DNA of 64,000 nt. Origin: Phycisphaerae bacterium. GTDB taxonomy: Bacteria > Planctomycetota > Phycisphaerae > UBA1845. Under the pieces are notes generated by a model. That model saw only the letters and a program-made list of their open reading frames with translations. It was not told the DNA's origin and did no database searches. The position numbers and the translations under genes were made by a program. The stretch is from contig JAJDDY010000033.1 of the NCBI GenBank assembly GCA_029260075.1, forward strand, positions 27,481 through 91,480, read 5' to 3'. Positions 18,156 through 26,669 of the stretch are shown piece after piece. How positions within the stretch are numbered: position 1 is the first letter of the stretch; the number at the start of each line of letters is the position of its first letter.

Positions 18156-19700
18156 ATGTTTAGACTCAGCGTCTTGTTCGTAGGCCTCGGCGCCGTTGTA
18201 CCGTTGATCCTGCTTACATGTCGAGCGGTCGGTCTGTCGTCCTCGCTATGCGTTGTCGTGATTGTAGCGGTCTGTTCGGCCGGGCTTCCTCTCGCATACC
18301 GCCGCCTTCCTGAGACTTCGGGCGGGCGTCGCCGCGATCGCCTGCTGTTCGGCTTCTGGTTCGTGCTGAGCGTGTTCGTCTGCTACCGCGTCGCAGGTCT
18401 TGCCGTGTTTATGGGCGATGTCGATCAATCGAAATACGCCATCGCTCCGCACATGCGCGAGCTATCCAATGAAGTGATGGCCAAACCATTTTTCGTGAAG
18501 CACAACTGCTTCACATGCTACATTTTGGCCGCACACCTCGCAGACAACGGAATCCAGAATATCTACGACTCCTCGCATTATCGCGGTGCGAAAGAAAAGA
18601 CGGTGATCCACCGGACGATCGGTGACAAACTCAACATCGACCGTTATCAATACCCTCCACCGTTTCTGTTACTGCCCAAGGCGCTATGGACTATTTCGCG
18701 GGATTTTTTCGAAGCCCGTACCTACGGGTTCGTGTTGAGTTTGGTGTTGTTCGGTTTGACAGCGGTCGTGCTGGCTACGTGGTTGGGCGGGCGTGGGTTC
18801 GGTGCGCATTGGTTGATCTGGCCGGTTGTGCTCGCCGCCCCGATCGCACTGTCGTCGTTGCAGATTGGCAACGTACACTTCCTCATTCTCTGTATTTCGA
18901 TTCTCGCGTTGCCGGCGTTTGAGACGAACCGCGATGCTCTTGGCGCCACGCTCCTCGGTTTCGCGATCGTGTCCAAGATTTTTCCCGGCGTGTTGCTCTT
19001 GTTTCTTCTCGCGCAGCGACGATACCGCGCGGTGGTCACTACGGGCGTCGCTATGGTGGTCTACTGTCTGGCTGCGGCGATGATCTGGGGGGTCGAGCCG
19101 TATCGGGCGTTTGTCGAATATCAGGTGCCGCGTTTGCTTAGCGGCGAAGCGTTTTCGTTCGCGTGGGAACACCTTCGGGCATTGACGGTCAATTCGTCTC
19201 TGGTCGGCGCATTGTTCAAGCTCGACAAGCTTGGTTGGCTTGGCGGCGTGAATCCGCGGAGCGTCGCCGGAATCGTCACGTGGGGTTACACGGCGGTGCT
19301 GGTGGTTGCGACGGTGGTCGCTGGTTGGCGTGTCGGTCGGAGATCCGGTGATGCATCGTCACCGGCGATCGAAGTGAACGCACGGGTTGTCCTCGCGCAA
19401 CTTTGGGTTGCAATTCTTATTCTGGGTCAACTCCGTAGCCCCTTTTTACCGTGGGGTTACGGCAACGTGGCCATCGTCTGGTTGCTCGCGTTGCTGCTGC
19501 CCGTGTCGGGGCGGAAATGGTGGATGGTCCTATTGATCGCGATCGGTTGGGCTGTGGCGACTGTACACATACCCCTTCCTGTTGGTCCGACGAGCGTGTC
19601 GCTCGATCTGGTCTACGGTTTGGTCACGCTGCTTGGGGTGCTGACCGTTTGTCTGACGATCGTTCTTCGGCGTCCTCGTGCTACCCCGCAAGCGGAATGA
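18156..19700 (+). CDS. Family 87-like membrane glycosyltransferase (DUF2029)
   Basis: A 514-residue integral membrane protein with about ten hydrophobic helices. An extracytoplasmic loop near the first helices contains AHLADNGIQNIYDSSHY and the acidic MGDVDQSKY stretch typical of GT-C enzymes of the GT87/DUF2029 type. Such enzymes use polyprenyl-phosphate-linked sugars (mannose in actinobacteria). In this organism a role in surface glycan or glycolipid synthesis is likely but the acceptor is unknown. The gene stands alone, with a repeat-rich gap before tatC. Confidence 0.78.
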   Translation: MFRLSVLFVGLGAVVPLILLTCRAVGLSSSLCVVVIVAVCSAGLPLAYRRLPETSGGRRRDRLLFGFWFVLSVFVCYRVAGLAVFMGDVDQSKYAIAPHMRELSNEVMAKPFFVKHNCFTCYILAAHLADNGIQNIYDSSHYRGAKEKTVIHRTIGDKLNIDRYQYPPPFLLLPKALWTISRDFFEARTYGFVLSLVLFGLTAVVLATWLGGRGFGAHWLIWPVVLAAPIALSSLQIGNVHFLILCISILALPAFETNRDALGATLLGFAIVSKIFPGVLLLFLLAQRRYRAVVTTGVAMVVYCLAAAMIWGVEPYRAFVEYQVPRLLSGEAFSFAWEHLRALTVNSSLVGALFKLDKLGWLGGVNPRSVAGIVTWGYTAVLVVATVVAGWRVGRRSGDASSPAIEVNARVVLAQLWVAILILGQLRSPFLPWGYGNVAIVWLLALLLPVSGRKWWMVLLIAIGWAVATVHIPLPVGPTSVSLDLVYGLVTLLGVLTVCLTIVLRRPRATPQAE

Positions 19701-19773
19701 CACGGCGTCGTTGCGCGGCCGACTCATTCGGTCAGTGAATACCTTGCCCTAGGTCGGCGGTCCATCGAGGGGT

Positions 19774-19793
19774 TGGGTGGCCCATGGCTTCAG
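19774..19793. repeat. Family C, right arm only
   Basis: GGGTGGCCCATGGCTTCAGC is the inverse of the right end of family C (…GCTGAAGCCATGGGCCACCC). It directly abuts a family E element, so two repeat families are joined here. Confidence 0.75.
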
Positions 19794-19797
19794 CGCG

Positions 19798-19899
19798 TAG
19801 GGTGTGTCCCGGACGCGCCATTCTCGTTTCATGACGGAATTGCTGGCTCTGTGTACAGCGCCATACGCCTCGCGGAAGGTGCGTCCGGGACACATCCTA
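19798..19899. repeat. Family E element with 22-bp inverted ends
   Basis: TAGGGTGTGTCCCGGACGCG… at 19798-19819 is repeated in inverse form at 19878-19899 (GTGCGTCCGGGACACATCCT…), with 58 bp between. It is non-coding. A single arm of the same family occurs at 43131. Confidence 0.8.
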
Positions 19900-20038
19900 C
19901 CAATTAGCTTCGTTGGTCCGTACATGGGCGTGTGTTGGTTTCCGCACGCACAGATCAGCCTCGCTCTTGGGGATACACGCATCGTGTGGTTCCGCGCGAG
20001 CTTGTACAACACTGCACCTGTCCATAGAATTCGCGCCG

Positions 20039-21076
20039 ATGGCCACCGACACCGCACGTTCCATTCCGCAGCACACGCCAGGCGAGAACCCTGACGGCTT
20101 TGCCGAGTCGAAGACGATGTCTTTCGGCGATCACCTCGACGAGCTACGGACATGTATGATTCGGGCTCTCATTGGCACTGCGCTGGCCACGTTCGTTGCA
20201 TTGTTCTTTGGCCAAGACATCTTGAACATTGTGTGCCGGCCGCTGTTTGAGGTTCAGCAGGCCAACGGTCTTGCGCCGAGTCTTCAAATTCTCTCGCCGT
20301 CAGCAGGGTTTATCGAGTACCTCAAAATCGGCTTCCTATCTGGGTTGCTCGTATCCACGCCGTGGGTGTTCTATCAAGCTTGGCGATTCGTGGCGTCGGG
20401 TTTGTACGAGAAGGAGCAGCGGTTCGTACGGATGCTACTGCCGTCGTCGGCTGTGCTGTTCGTCGGGGGCGTGCTGTTCCTTTATTTCGTCGTGCTGCCG
20501 ATCGTGTTAGCGTTCTTCATTCGGTTCAATCAGAGTTTCGGCACGTTCGTTCCGCAGGCGATTGTTGCAAAGGCCGATCAGCTGTCGCCGACGTCTGACG
20601 CATCGACCCGCCCGATTGGGATGCACGGATTAAACGTTGATCTGCTTGTTCAAGATCCCAAGAGTCCCGCGCCGGGAACGGTGTGGTACAACACGACCAC
20701 GCACCGATTGATGGTACAGACCGACGAGGAGGTTTGGTCGACGTCGCTGGAGCGCGGGGCCGCGTCGCGGACGATGCAAAGTCAATTCGCCATCGACTTC
20801 TACGTTTCGTTTGTACTGTTGTTGGCGTTGGCGTTTGGCATCGCGTTTGAAACGCCGATTGTTGTGGTCTTCCTTTCGTGGAGCGGGATCGTTCCGGCTG
20901 CGACCATGATGCGAGGGCGGCGCTACATCCTGTTGGGTTCGGTGGTGTTGGCGGCTGTGCTTACGCCGCCCGACGTGGTCAGTCAGCTCTTGCTCGCCGC
21001 TCCGATGTACTTGCTGTTCGAGGTCGGCATTTTGGCGGCGCGAGTGCTCGAACGCGGGCGAGCGGTGGAGGCGTGA
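20039..21076 (+). CDS. tatC: Twin-arginine translocase subunit TatC
   Basis: 345 residues from ATG 20039, against about 250 in most bacteria. Hallmarks: HLDELRTCM (cytoplasmic N-terminus, residues 32-40), FVASGLYEKEQR (first cytoplasmic loop with the signal-binding Glu) and FGIAFETP in the fourth helix. Six membrane helices can be placed. An extra segment of about 80 residues (about 168-248) sits in the second periplasmic loop between helices 3 and 4 and contains PGTVWYNTTTHRLMV. Tat substrates in the window include the Rieske and DUF362 proteins. No tatA/B is adjacent. Confidence 0.93.
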   Translation: MATDTARSIPQHTPGENPDGFAESKTMSFGDHLDELRTCMIRALIGTALATFVALFFGQDILNIVCRPLFEVQQANGLAPSLQILSPSAGFIEYLKIGFLSGLLVSTPWVFYQAWRFVASGLYEKEQRFVRMLLPSSAVLFVGGVLFLYFVVLPIVLAFFIRFNQSFGTFVPQAIVAKADQLSPTSDASTRPIGMHGLNVDLLVQDPKSPAPGTVWYNTTTHRLMVQTDEEVWSTSLERGAASRTMQSQFAIDFYVSFVLLLALAFGIAFETPIVVVFLSWSGIVPAATMMRGRRYILLGSVVLAAVLTPPDVVSQLLLAAPMYLLFEVGILAARVLERGRAVEA

Positions 21077-21092
21077 TGCGTAGCTGCCGGTA

Positions 21093-21171
21093 GAACGAGT
21101 GTGGCACCGGCTTCCAGCCGGTGATCCATTGGCGATTTCCTCCTTGATGACGAGCATTGCTCGACAGGCTG
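21093..21171. repeat. Family A element between convergent genes
   Basis: Inverse orientation: GTGTGGCACCGGCTTCCAGC followed by GTGATCCATTGGCGATTTCC and ending GCTCGACAGGCTG, the family A terminus. It lacks the central GC stem. It begins 17 bp after the tatC stop and ends 57 bp before the end of the convergent amidohydrolase gene, where its hairpin could end transcription from both sides. Confidence 0.8.
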
Positions 21172-21227
21172 GCAGGGACGTTGATGGGTGCTAGGGCTGA
21201 TCATGTGCTGTGCGCGAGTTGCGTGAT

Positions 21228-22925
21228 CTACGGGCTACGGTAGAGGATCGATCCGCCGACGATGGTGTAGTCTATCTTAGTGTCGGGGATTTCCGCTTCG
21301 GGGCAGGTGAGGATGTCGTTGGAGAGCACGACGATGTCAGCCAGTTTGCCGGGCGTTAGCGAGCCCTTGATGTGTTCCTCGAACGCACTGTAGGCCCCGT
21401 TGATCGTGTAGAGTTCGAGGGCTTCCATTCGGTTCACACGCTGCTTTGGGAAGAAGACCGACCCGTCCTTCGTGCGTCGCGACACGCTTGCATAATATGA
21501 AGCGATGGGGCTGACATCTTCGACGGGGGTGTCGGTGCCATTCGTGACGACGGCGCCAGACTGCATGAACTTCTGCCAAACGTACGCCCCTTCTTCTGCT
21601 CGGTCTTGACCCAATCTTGCGATGACGTACGGCGCGTCGGACGTGCAGTGAATGGCCTGCATCGAGGCGATGACGTCGAGCTGTGCGAAGCGGGGGATGT
21701 CGTCACGATGGACGTGTTGCGCGTGCTCGATTCGCCAGCGTAGATCTTGGAGCTTCGGGTGGTCGGCGAACGCCTGTTCGAAGATGTCGAGCACTTCGCG
21801 GTTGGCCCGGTCGCCGATGGCGTGAACGCACAGTTGGAAGTCGTGATTGATCGCGAGCCTCGCCGTCTCCGTTACGCTTTCAACACTCGCGGTGTTGAGC
21901 CCGCTACTGCTCGGAAGATCGGTGTAGGGTTCTAGCAGCCACGCTCCGCGCGAGCCGAGTGCGCCGTCGATCGAGCGTTTGATCGCCCGGACCGTCAGGT
22001 GGTTGTGGCCGACGCCGATCATTTTGTAGCTGTGAAGATCGGCCGCTAGGGCTTCATTGCTGTCGCGGATCATCACCCAAAGTCGTGTACCAATGGCCCC
22101 TTCCTCGACCAGCTCTTTGAGGCCGTCGATGGTCTCGAATGACGATCCGGCGTCCTGAAAACTCGTAATGCCTTTCAAAAGGCACTCCTGGTCAGCCAAC
22201 TCGACGATGCGGCGCAATCTCATCCGGCGCCGGGTCGGATCATTGTCAGCCTGAGCGGCGTGAACACGTCGAACCAAGTTGGCTGCGCGTTCTCGAAAGA
22301 CGCCGGTCGGTTGCCCGTTTGCGTCTCGCAGGATCTCGCCGCCGTCCGGGTCTTCGGTGTTCTCGTCGACTTTGGCGAGTGCCATAGCCTTGGCGTTGAA
22401 GAAACAGGCGTGTCCGCTGGCGTGCGTGAGGCAGACTGGGTTATCGGGAGAAATCGCGCTGAGTGCGGCGTGCGTAGGGAACCCCTCGACGGAACCGGGC
22501 GGCGTATTGTCCCACTTTTCCTGATGCCACCCGCGTCCAAGAATCCATTCGCCGGGCTTCGCTTTCGCCACGGCCGTTTCGACCATGGCGATTACCTCGT
22601 CCCAGTTCTTCACGTTGTTCAGGCTTAGGTTGAGCTTGGATGATCCGAGGCTGGTGAAGTGGCCATGCCCTTCGATGAACCCGGGAATGGCCCGTCTTCC
22701 CGCGAGGTCGATCACGTTCGTTTGCGAGCCGATGTACCGATCGATTTCAGCGTCCGTGCCGACCGCGAGAATCCGATCGCCACGAACCGCCAACGCCTGC
22801 ACTTCACCATAACGCTCGTCGACCGTGGCGATGTTTCCGTTACGCAGCACAAGGTCGGCCCGCATACACCCGCTCATGGTACACAGCAGGATGGTAAGGG
22901 CGCCAAGCAATCGTCGTGTGTTCAT
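21228..22925 (-). CDS. YtcJ-like amidohydrolase, probable lipoprotein
   Basis: 565 residues from ATG 22925. The N-terminus LLGALTILLCTMSGC resembles a lipoprotein signal with a cysteine acceptor. The mature protein opens with ADLVLRNGNIATVDE and IPGFIEGHGHF, the beta-sandwich and first metal motif (HxH) of the amidohydrolase superfamily. Later motifs are CVHAIGDRANREVLDIF, RIEHAQHVHRDDIPRFAQL and GTDTPVEDVSPI (metal His and Asp). Relatives hydrolyse amides, but the YtcJ group has no firm substrate. Export as a lipoprotein would place it in the periplasm. Confidence 0.85.
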   Translation of the reverse strand: MNTRRLLGALTILLCTMSGCMRADLVLRNGNIATVDERYGEVQALAVRGDRILAVGTDAEIDRYIGSQTNVIDLAGRRAIPGFIEGHGHFTSLGSSKLNLSLNNVKNWDEVIAMVETAVAKAKPGEWILGRGWHQEKWDNTPPGSVEGFPTHAALSAISPDNPVCLTHASGHACFFNAKAMALAKVDENTEDPDGGEILRDANGQPTGVFRERAANLVRRVHAAQADNDPTRRRMRLRRIVELADQECLLKGITSFQDAGSSFETIDGLKELVEEGAIGTRLWVMIRDSNEALAADLHSYKMIGVGHNHLTVRAIKRSIDGALGSRGAWLLEPYTDLPSSSGLNTASVESVTETARLAINHDFQLCVHAIGDRANREVLDIFEQAFADHPKLQDLRWRIEHAQHVHRDDIPRFAQLDVIASMQAIHCTSDAPYVIARLGQDRAEEGAYVWQKFMQSGAVVTNGTDTPVEDVSPIASYYASVSRRTKDGSVFFPKQRVNRMEALELYTINGAYSAFEEHIKGSLTPGKLADIVVLSNDILTCPEAEIPDTKIDYTIVGGSILYRSP

Positions 22926-23080
22926 CGAGAGTCGTTCCCTTCGTGCATTGGGCAGTCCAAGGATTCTGGTTATGCTGGAGGGGGAGCGTACACGGTTCGT
23001 TGCACTGCGGCAACGCATGGATTCGATTCGGCGTAGTGCCCGCGGTTGTCACGTTGGCGATTCTGGGTCACAATCCAACC

Positions 23081-23701
23081 ATGCTGATCACTCGGCGCGA
23101 GCGCGTCGTACTTATCGTCAACATTCTCTATGTCCTGGGCTTCGGCGTGGTCATGGTGCGCGAGTTGAACATCGAGTTCATGCTCTACACCGGTGTCATC
23201 GTCGCCATGGGGGCGTTGATCGTATGGAAGCAGCGGACCGTTCGGCTGGAGCAGCCGGTGCTGTGGGGTTTGACGATTTGGGGCATGATGCATCTGGCTG
23301 GCGGCAACGTCCAAGTCGGCGATGGCGTGCTCTACAATGTCGAGTTGATCCGACTGATTCCGAAATACAATGTGCTTCGTTACGACCAAGTCGTTCATGC
23401 GTTCGGTTTCGGGTTGGCGACGCTGGTTTTCCATCACCTGCTCCGACCGTACCTCCGGACCGACATCGCGCGCTCGCGCACGCTGCTGATTCTCGTCGTG
23501 CTCATGGGCTCGGGCATCGGAGCCATCAACGAAATCGTTGAGTTCATCGCGACGGAGACGGTACCGAAGACCAACGTCGGCGGGTACACGAACACCATGC
23601 TGGATTTGGTGTTCAATCTTCTTGGCGGAGTAGGTGCGGCGTGTCTCATAAGCGTTCGGCAGCGTCGCGAGTCGTCTACGACTTGCACACCTCGCGCGTA
23701 A
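23081..23701 (+). CDS. DUF2238/YjdF-like membrane protein
   Basis: 206 residues from ATG 23081. Five or six hydrophobic helices are visible. Conserved polar residues occur in GMMHLAGGNVQ, LIPKYNVLRYDQVVHAFGFG, GIGAINEIVEFIA and NVGGYTNTMLDLVFNLLG, the pattern of the DUF2238 (YjdF-like) integral membrane family of unknown function. The conserved His/Asp/Glu within helices could bind metal or ions (inference). It is divergent from the amidohydrolase and its 3' end overlaps truD by 26 bp. Confidence 0.75.
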   Translation: MLITRRERVVLIVNILYVLGFGVVMVRELNIEFMLYTGVIVAMGALIVWKQRTVRLEQPVLWGLTIWGMMHLAGGNVQVGDGVLYNVELIRLIPKYNVLRYDQVVHAFGFGLATLVFHHLLRPYLRTDIARSRTLLILVVLMGSGIGAINEIVEFIATETVPKTNVGGYTNTMLDLVFNLLGGVGAACLISVRQRRESSTTCTPRA

Positions 23702-24908
23702 CGCTCGTGGCGTATGAACCCGGCGGTAGGGTGAAGTCGATCTGAAGAAACGGACCGCGATCGTCGGTGCCGTCCGTGATGGCGAGTTCCGTAAGCGGTA
23801 CGCGAAGCGGTCGACGGGCGCCGTCGAGTTTGACGCCGGTCGTCTTCTTGAGTCGATCGCGGTCTACCCCTACGGATGCGAGCGTTTCGGTTTCGATGAG
23901 ACCCGGATCGCCCTGTGTTTCCTTCATTTTCCGCCCGAATAGGGGCCCGCTCGGCGATATTTCAAACGCAGCCGACCGTGGCTGCTCCTTGGTTTCATCC
24001 TCTACGAGGAAGCACGCCCCGTTGCGGTGGATCCAAGCCACGTCGCCTCGCCGCACGCGGTCGAGTTCGTTGATTCTACGTTTCAACACCAGGTTGAACA
24101 TTTCGCTTTGGGTGGCTGAGAGATACAAGCGGCGCATCGATCGATCGACGGCGCGCCAGGCTTTGTGCGCGTCGCCATTGTGTTCAACAAGTTCACGACA
24201 CACACGTGCGGGGTTGTTCATTCCTCGTGGCCAAGCGCGGGCGGCGGACTCAAGGTCGCCCTTGTCGAATAGTTCGCGCGCTCGACGGACGGGGCCATGG
24301 TCGACCGCTTCGGGACGACCGAGCATAAGCGCCAGCGCGAGATCGAAATCCTCGGCCAGCACGGCGCGGCCGATGCGTGCGTTGTCGCCACGGACGCCGA
24401 ACCGCTGCGGTCCGAAGTAGTTGGGCACGCCGCCGGATTGGAGCACGTTAAGAATTGCCTGTGCCCGCGAAATTGGCGAGGCGATGGCGTCGCGCAGCTT
24501 AATGGCGAAGCGGTTGCCCGCGAGATGGCCGAGCTTGATCTTGTTCCCATGGCGGGTGACCGACGTGATGGGTAGGCGCGGCACGTCTAGTGCTTCCACG
24601 CGCTCGGCGGGTTCGTGCTCGATGCTGAGTCGCTGGCGTGTGACGCCGTGGGCGTCCTTGAGGCCGGCGTAGCCGATGTCATTGGGGTTGCGGGTGAGGG
24701 CGCGGGCGATCTGGCGAATGGCGTCCGGAGTGGTCAGGCCCCGTTTTTCGATCGTGAAGTAAATGTGCGTACCCTCGCCGCTGGCTTCGTATCGTGGAAT
24801 TTCTTCGACCACGAAATCTTCGTCGTAGCGTTTGATGGCCCCGCCGACACCGGGAAGGTCCGGCGTGCGGTAGGGAAGCTCTGTTTGGGATTCTGCGGTT
24901 GCTGACAT
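23676..24908 (-). CDS. truD: tRNA pseudouridine(13) synthase TruD
   Basis: A 410-residue protein. DFVVEEIPRYEASGEGTHIYF is the conserved N-terminal strand region. GYAGLKDAHGVTRQ contains the catalytic Asp85, and NYFGPQRFG is a further TruD signature. TruD converts U13 of tRNA-Glu to pseudouridine. The length is at the upper end for the bacterial family. The gene is divergent from waaA; the gap holds family D hairpins. Confidence 0.93.
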   Translation of the reverse strand: MSATAESQTELPYRTPDLPGVGGAIKRYDEDFVVEEIPRYEASGEGTHIYFTIEKRGLTTPDAIRQIARALTRNPNDIGYAGLKDAHGVTRQRLSIEHEPAERVEALDVPRLPITSVTRHGNKIKLGHLAGNRFAIKLRDAIASPISRAQAILNVLQSGGVPNYFGPQRFGVRGDNARIGRAVLAEDFDLALALMLGRPEAVDHGPVRRARELFDKGDLESAARAWPRGMNNPARVCRELVEHNGDAHKAWRAVDRSMRRLYLSATQSEMFNLVLKRRINELDRVRRGDVAWIHRNGACFLVEDETKEQPRSAAFEISPSGPLFGRKMKETQGDPGLIETETLASVGVDRDRLKKTTGVKLDGARRPLRVPLTELAITDGTDDRGPFLQIDFTLPPGSYATSVTREVCKS

Positions 24909-24962
24909 GGTGGGTAGTCTAATGCAATCGCGGTTCGTTTGTAGTCGCGTTGGGCGAGGATG

Positions 24963-24988
24963 GGTGCGAGAAAGGATTCACGCACCAG
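24963..24988. repeat. Family D palindrome, inverse orientation
   Basis: GGTGCGAGAAAGGATTCACG followed by CACC is the inverse of the family D copies at 13534 and 58153. It lies upstream of waaA, where it would add a repeat-encoded extension if the upstream in-frame start at 24960 were used. Confidence 0.75.
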
Positions 24989-25000
24989 CGGTCACCTGCT

Positions 25001-25024
25001 GGGACGAGAATCCTTTCTCGTCCC
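25001..25024. repeat. Perfect 10-bp hairpin upstream of waaA
   Basis: GGGACGAGAA and TTCTCGTCCC are exact inverse complements separated by TCCT. It looks like a variant of family D (shared GAATCCTTTCTCG centre) that has become fully self-complementary. It lies 37 bp before the waaA ATG, so it would be in or near the 5' leader. No T-run follows. Confidence 0.8.
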
Positions 25025-25061
25025 TCGATCGCCACGCCGTGTTGCTGTGTCGACACTCCAA

Positions 25062-26489
25062 ATGTACGATTCGCGGCCGATGCACTGGCTCGCAAACATT
25101 GCCTACGCTGTTGCAGCGGTTCTCTACCTGCCGCTCCTTCTCTACCAGATGATTGTGCAGGGAAAGAACCGGCGCGGGTGGCGACAGCGGTTCGGTTTTG
25201 TGCCTACCTTCGATAAGACGCGCCCGCGAATCTGGTTGCATGCGGTTTCACTTGGCGAAGTCAACGCGACGCCGAGGCTCATCGACGAGATTAGGGCACG
25301 ACGCCCCGAAGTCGACATCGTCGTCTCCACGACCACCGACACCGGGTTCGCGCGTGCGGTTCAACTCTACGGCATCGACCACGTGTTTCGGTTTCCACTC
25401 GACCTGAGTTCGATGGTTGGCCGCGTGTTGGCCCGCGTCAACCCGTCGCTGATTCTGCTGGTCGAACTCGAGGTGTGGTACAACCTGATACGCATGGCGA
25501 AGGCCCGCGGCGTGCCCGTTGCGGTGGTTAACGGCCGCTTGACACAGCGCAGCGCCCGTCGGTTCGGCCGTGTCGGCGGTCTCATCAAGCCGATGTTTGC
25601 CAACCTCGCCTGGGTCGGAGCACAAAACGAAACCATCGCCAGCCGGTTCCGCGGTTTGGGCACGCCGGCGGAACGTGTCGAGGTGACGTCTTCCTTGAAA
25701 TGGGATTCGGCCCATGTGGCTGATGCAGTCGACGGGTCGGAAGCGTTGGCCAAGGCCATGGGTATTGATCGATCGCGACCGGTTTGGGTTTGCGGAAGCA
25801 CCGGGCCGGGTGAAGAGCGGATGATACTAAACGCATTGGAGTCGCTTCTTCGCGATCGACCGGCTGGAGAGACCGGTGTAGGTTGCGAATCTGCAACCGA
25901 TGTTCGGAGTCCGGCGCCCGTCATGGTGCTCGTTCCACGAAAACCGGAACGTTTCGACGAGGTGGCCCGGTTGATTACTCAAGCGGGTTTCCAATGCGTT
26001 CGTCGAAGCGAGTGCGGCGATGGGGTGCGGATCGATCCGCACGGCGGTCGAACGGTGCTCCTTGGCGATACGATGGGCGAGCTGCGAAAGTTCTACGCTC
26101 TGGCCGACGTCGTATTTGTTGGCCGAACGCTTGTTCCGCTTGGCGGTTCCGATCCGATGGAGGTGGCTGCACTCGGCAAGCCGATCATCGTCGGTCCATT
26201 CAGTGACAACTTCCGCGACCCGGTGGAGGCGCTGAAGCGAGCGGACGCTGTGCGCGTGGTCGAAGATGCGGATGCGCTTGCGGCGGCGGTGGCTGCGCTA
26301 CTCGATGATCCAGAGGGAAGCACACGATGCGGATCGCGGGGTCGGCAGGTCGTGATCGATCACCAGGGGGCCACCGCCCGTACGGTCGATGCGGTGCTTC
26401 GCGTTTTCGATGAGGGTCGGGTCGGCGCCGATCCGCAGACGACGGGTCCGTGTGTTCAACCCGCGCTCCGGCGCGGGCGGTCTTCTTGA
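25062..26489 (+). CDS. waaA: 3-deoxy-D-manno-octulosonate (Kdo) transferase
   Basis: 475 residues from ATG 25062 (a second Met at 25080 is possible). An N-terminal membrane helix (ANIAYAVAAVLYLPLLLYQM) is followed by RIWLHAVSLGEV and STTTDTGFARA, then LLVELEVWYNLI with the catalytic-region Glu residues. The C-terminal domain carries GSTGPGEERMIL and LVPLGGSDPMEVAALGKPII. WaaA transfers Kdo to lipid A precursors at the inner membrane, so the organism probably makes an LPS-type outer membrane. A C-rich hairpin (26460-26477) lies at the end of the coding region. Confidence 0.93.
   Translation: MYDSRPMHWLANIAYAVAAVLYLPLLLYQMIVQGKNRRGWRQRFGFVPTFDKTRPRIWLHAVSLGEVNATPRLIDEIRARRPEVDIVVSTTTDTGFARAVQLYGIDHVFRFPLDLSSMVGRVLARVNPSLILLVELEVWYNLIRMAKARGVPVAVVNGRLTQRSARRFGRVGGLIKPMFANLAWVGAQNETIASRFRGLGTPAERVEVTSSLKWDSAHVADAVDGSEALAKAMGIDRSRPVWVCGSTGPGEERMILNALESLLRDRPAGETGVGCESATDVRSPAPVMVLVPRKPERFDEVARLITQAGFQCVRRSECGDGVRIDPHGGRTVLLGDTMGELRKFYALADVVFVGRTLVPLGGSDPMEVAALGKPIIVGPFSDNFRDPVEALKRADAVRVVEDADALAAAVAALLDDPEGSTRCGSRGRQVVIDHQGATARTVDAVLRVFDEGRVGADPQTTGPCVQPALRRGRSS
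26460..26477 (+). terminator. Possible hairpin terminator at the end of waaA
   Basis: CCCGCGC and GCGCGGG flank the loop TCCG, ending 12 bp before the waaA stop. The sequence after it (CGGTCTTCTTGAC) is only mildly T-rich, so intrinsic termination is possible but weak. Confidence 0.35.
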
Positions 26490-26669
26490 CAATACGAATC
26501 AACAGTACGACCCTTGATCGTGCAACTGCGTCACGCCGATGAGTCGCGAACCGAGCGTGGTCGCATGTGAAAAAAAACGCGGCAGGGATTTCCAATCCAA
26601 CCCCATACGCCGAACGCCTTCGCCGCACGCAAGTGTCGGCCACTGCGTTACGCTGAGGAGTCTCGAATC

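Larger units (their letters stand above)
19701..20038. other. 338-bp gap before tatC with repeat fragments
   Basis: It contains a half copy of family C (19774-19793), a complete family E element (19798-19899), and about 140 bp of unique sequence before the tatC start, presumably including its promoter. No gene is visible. Confidence 0.65.
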
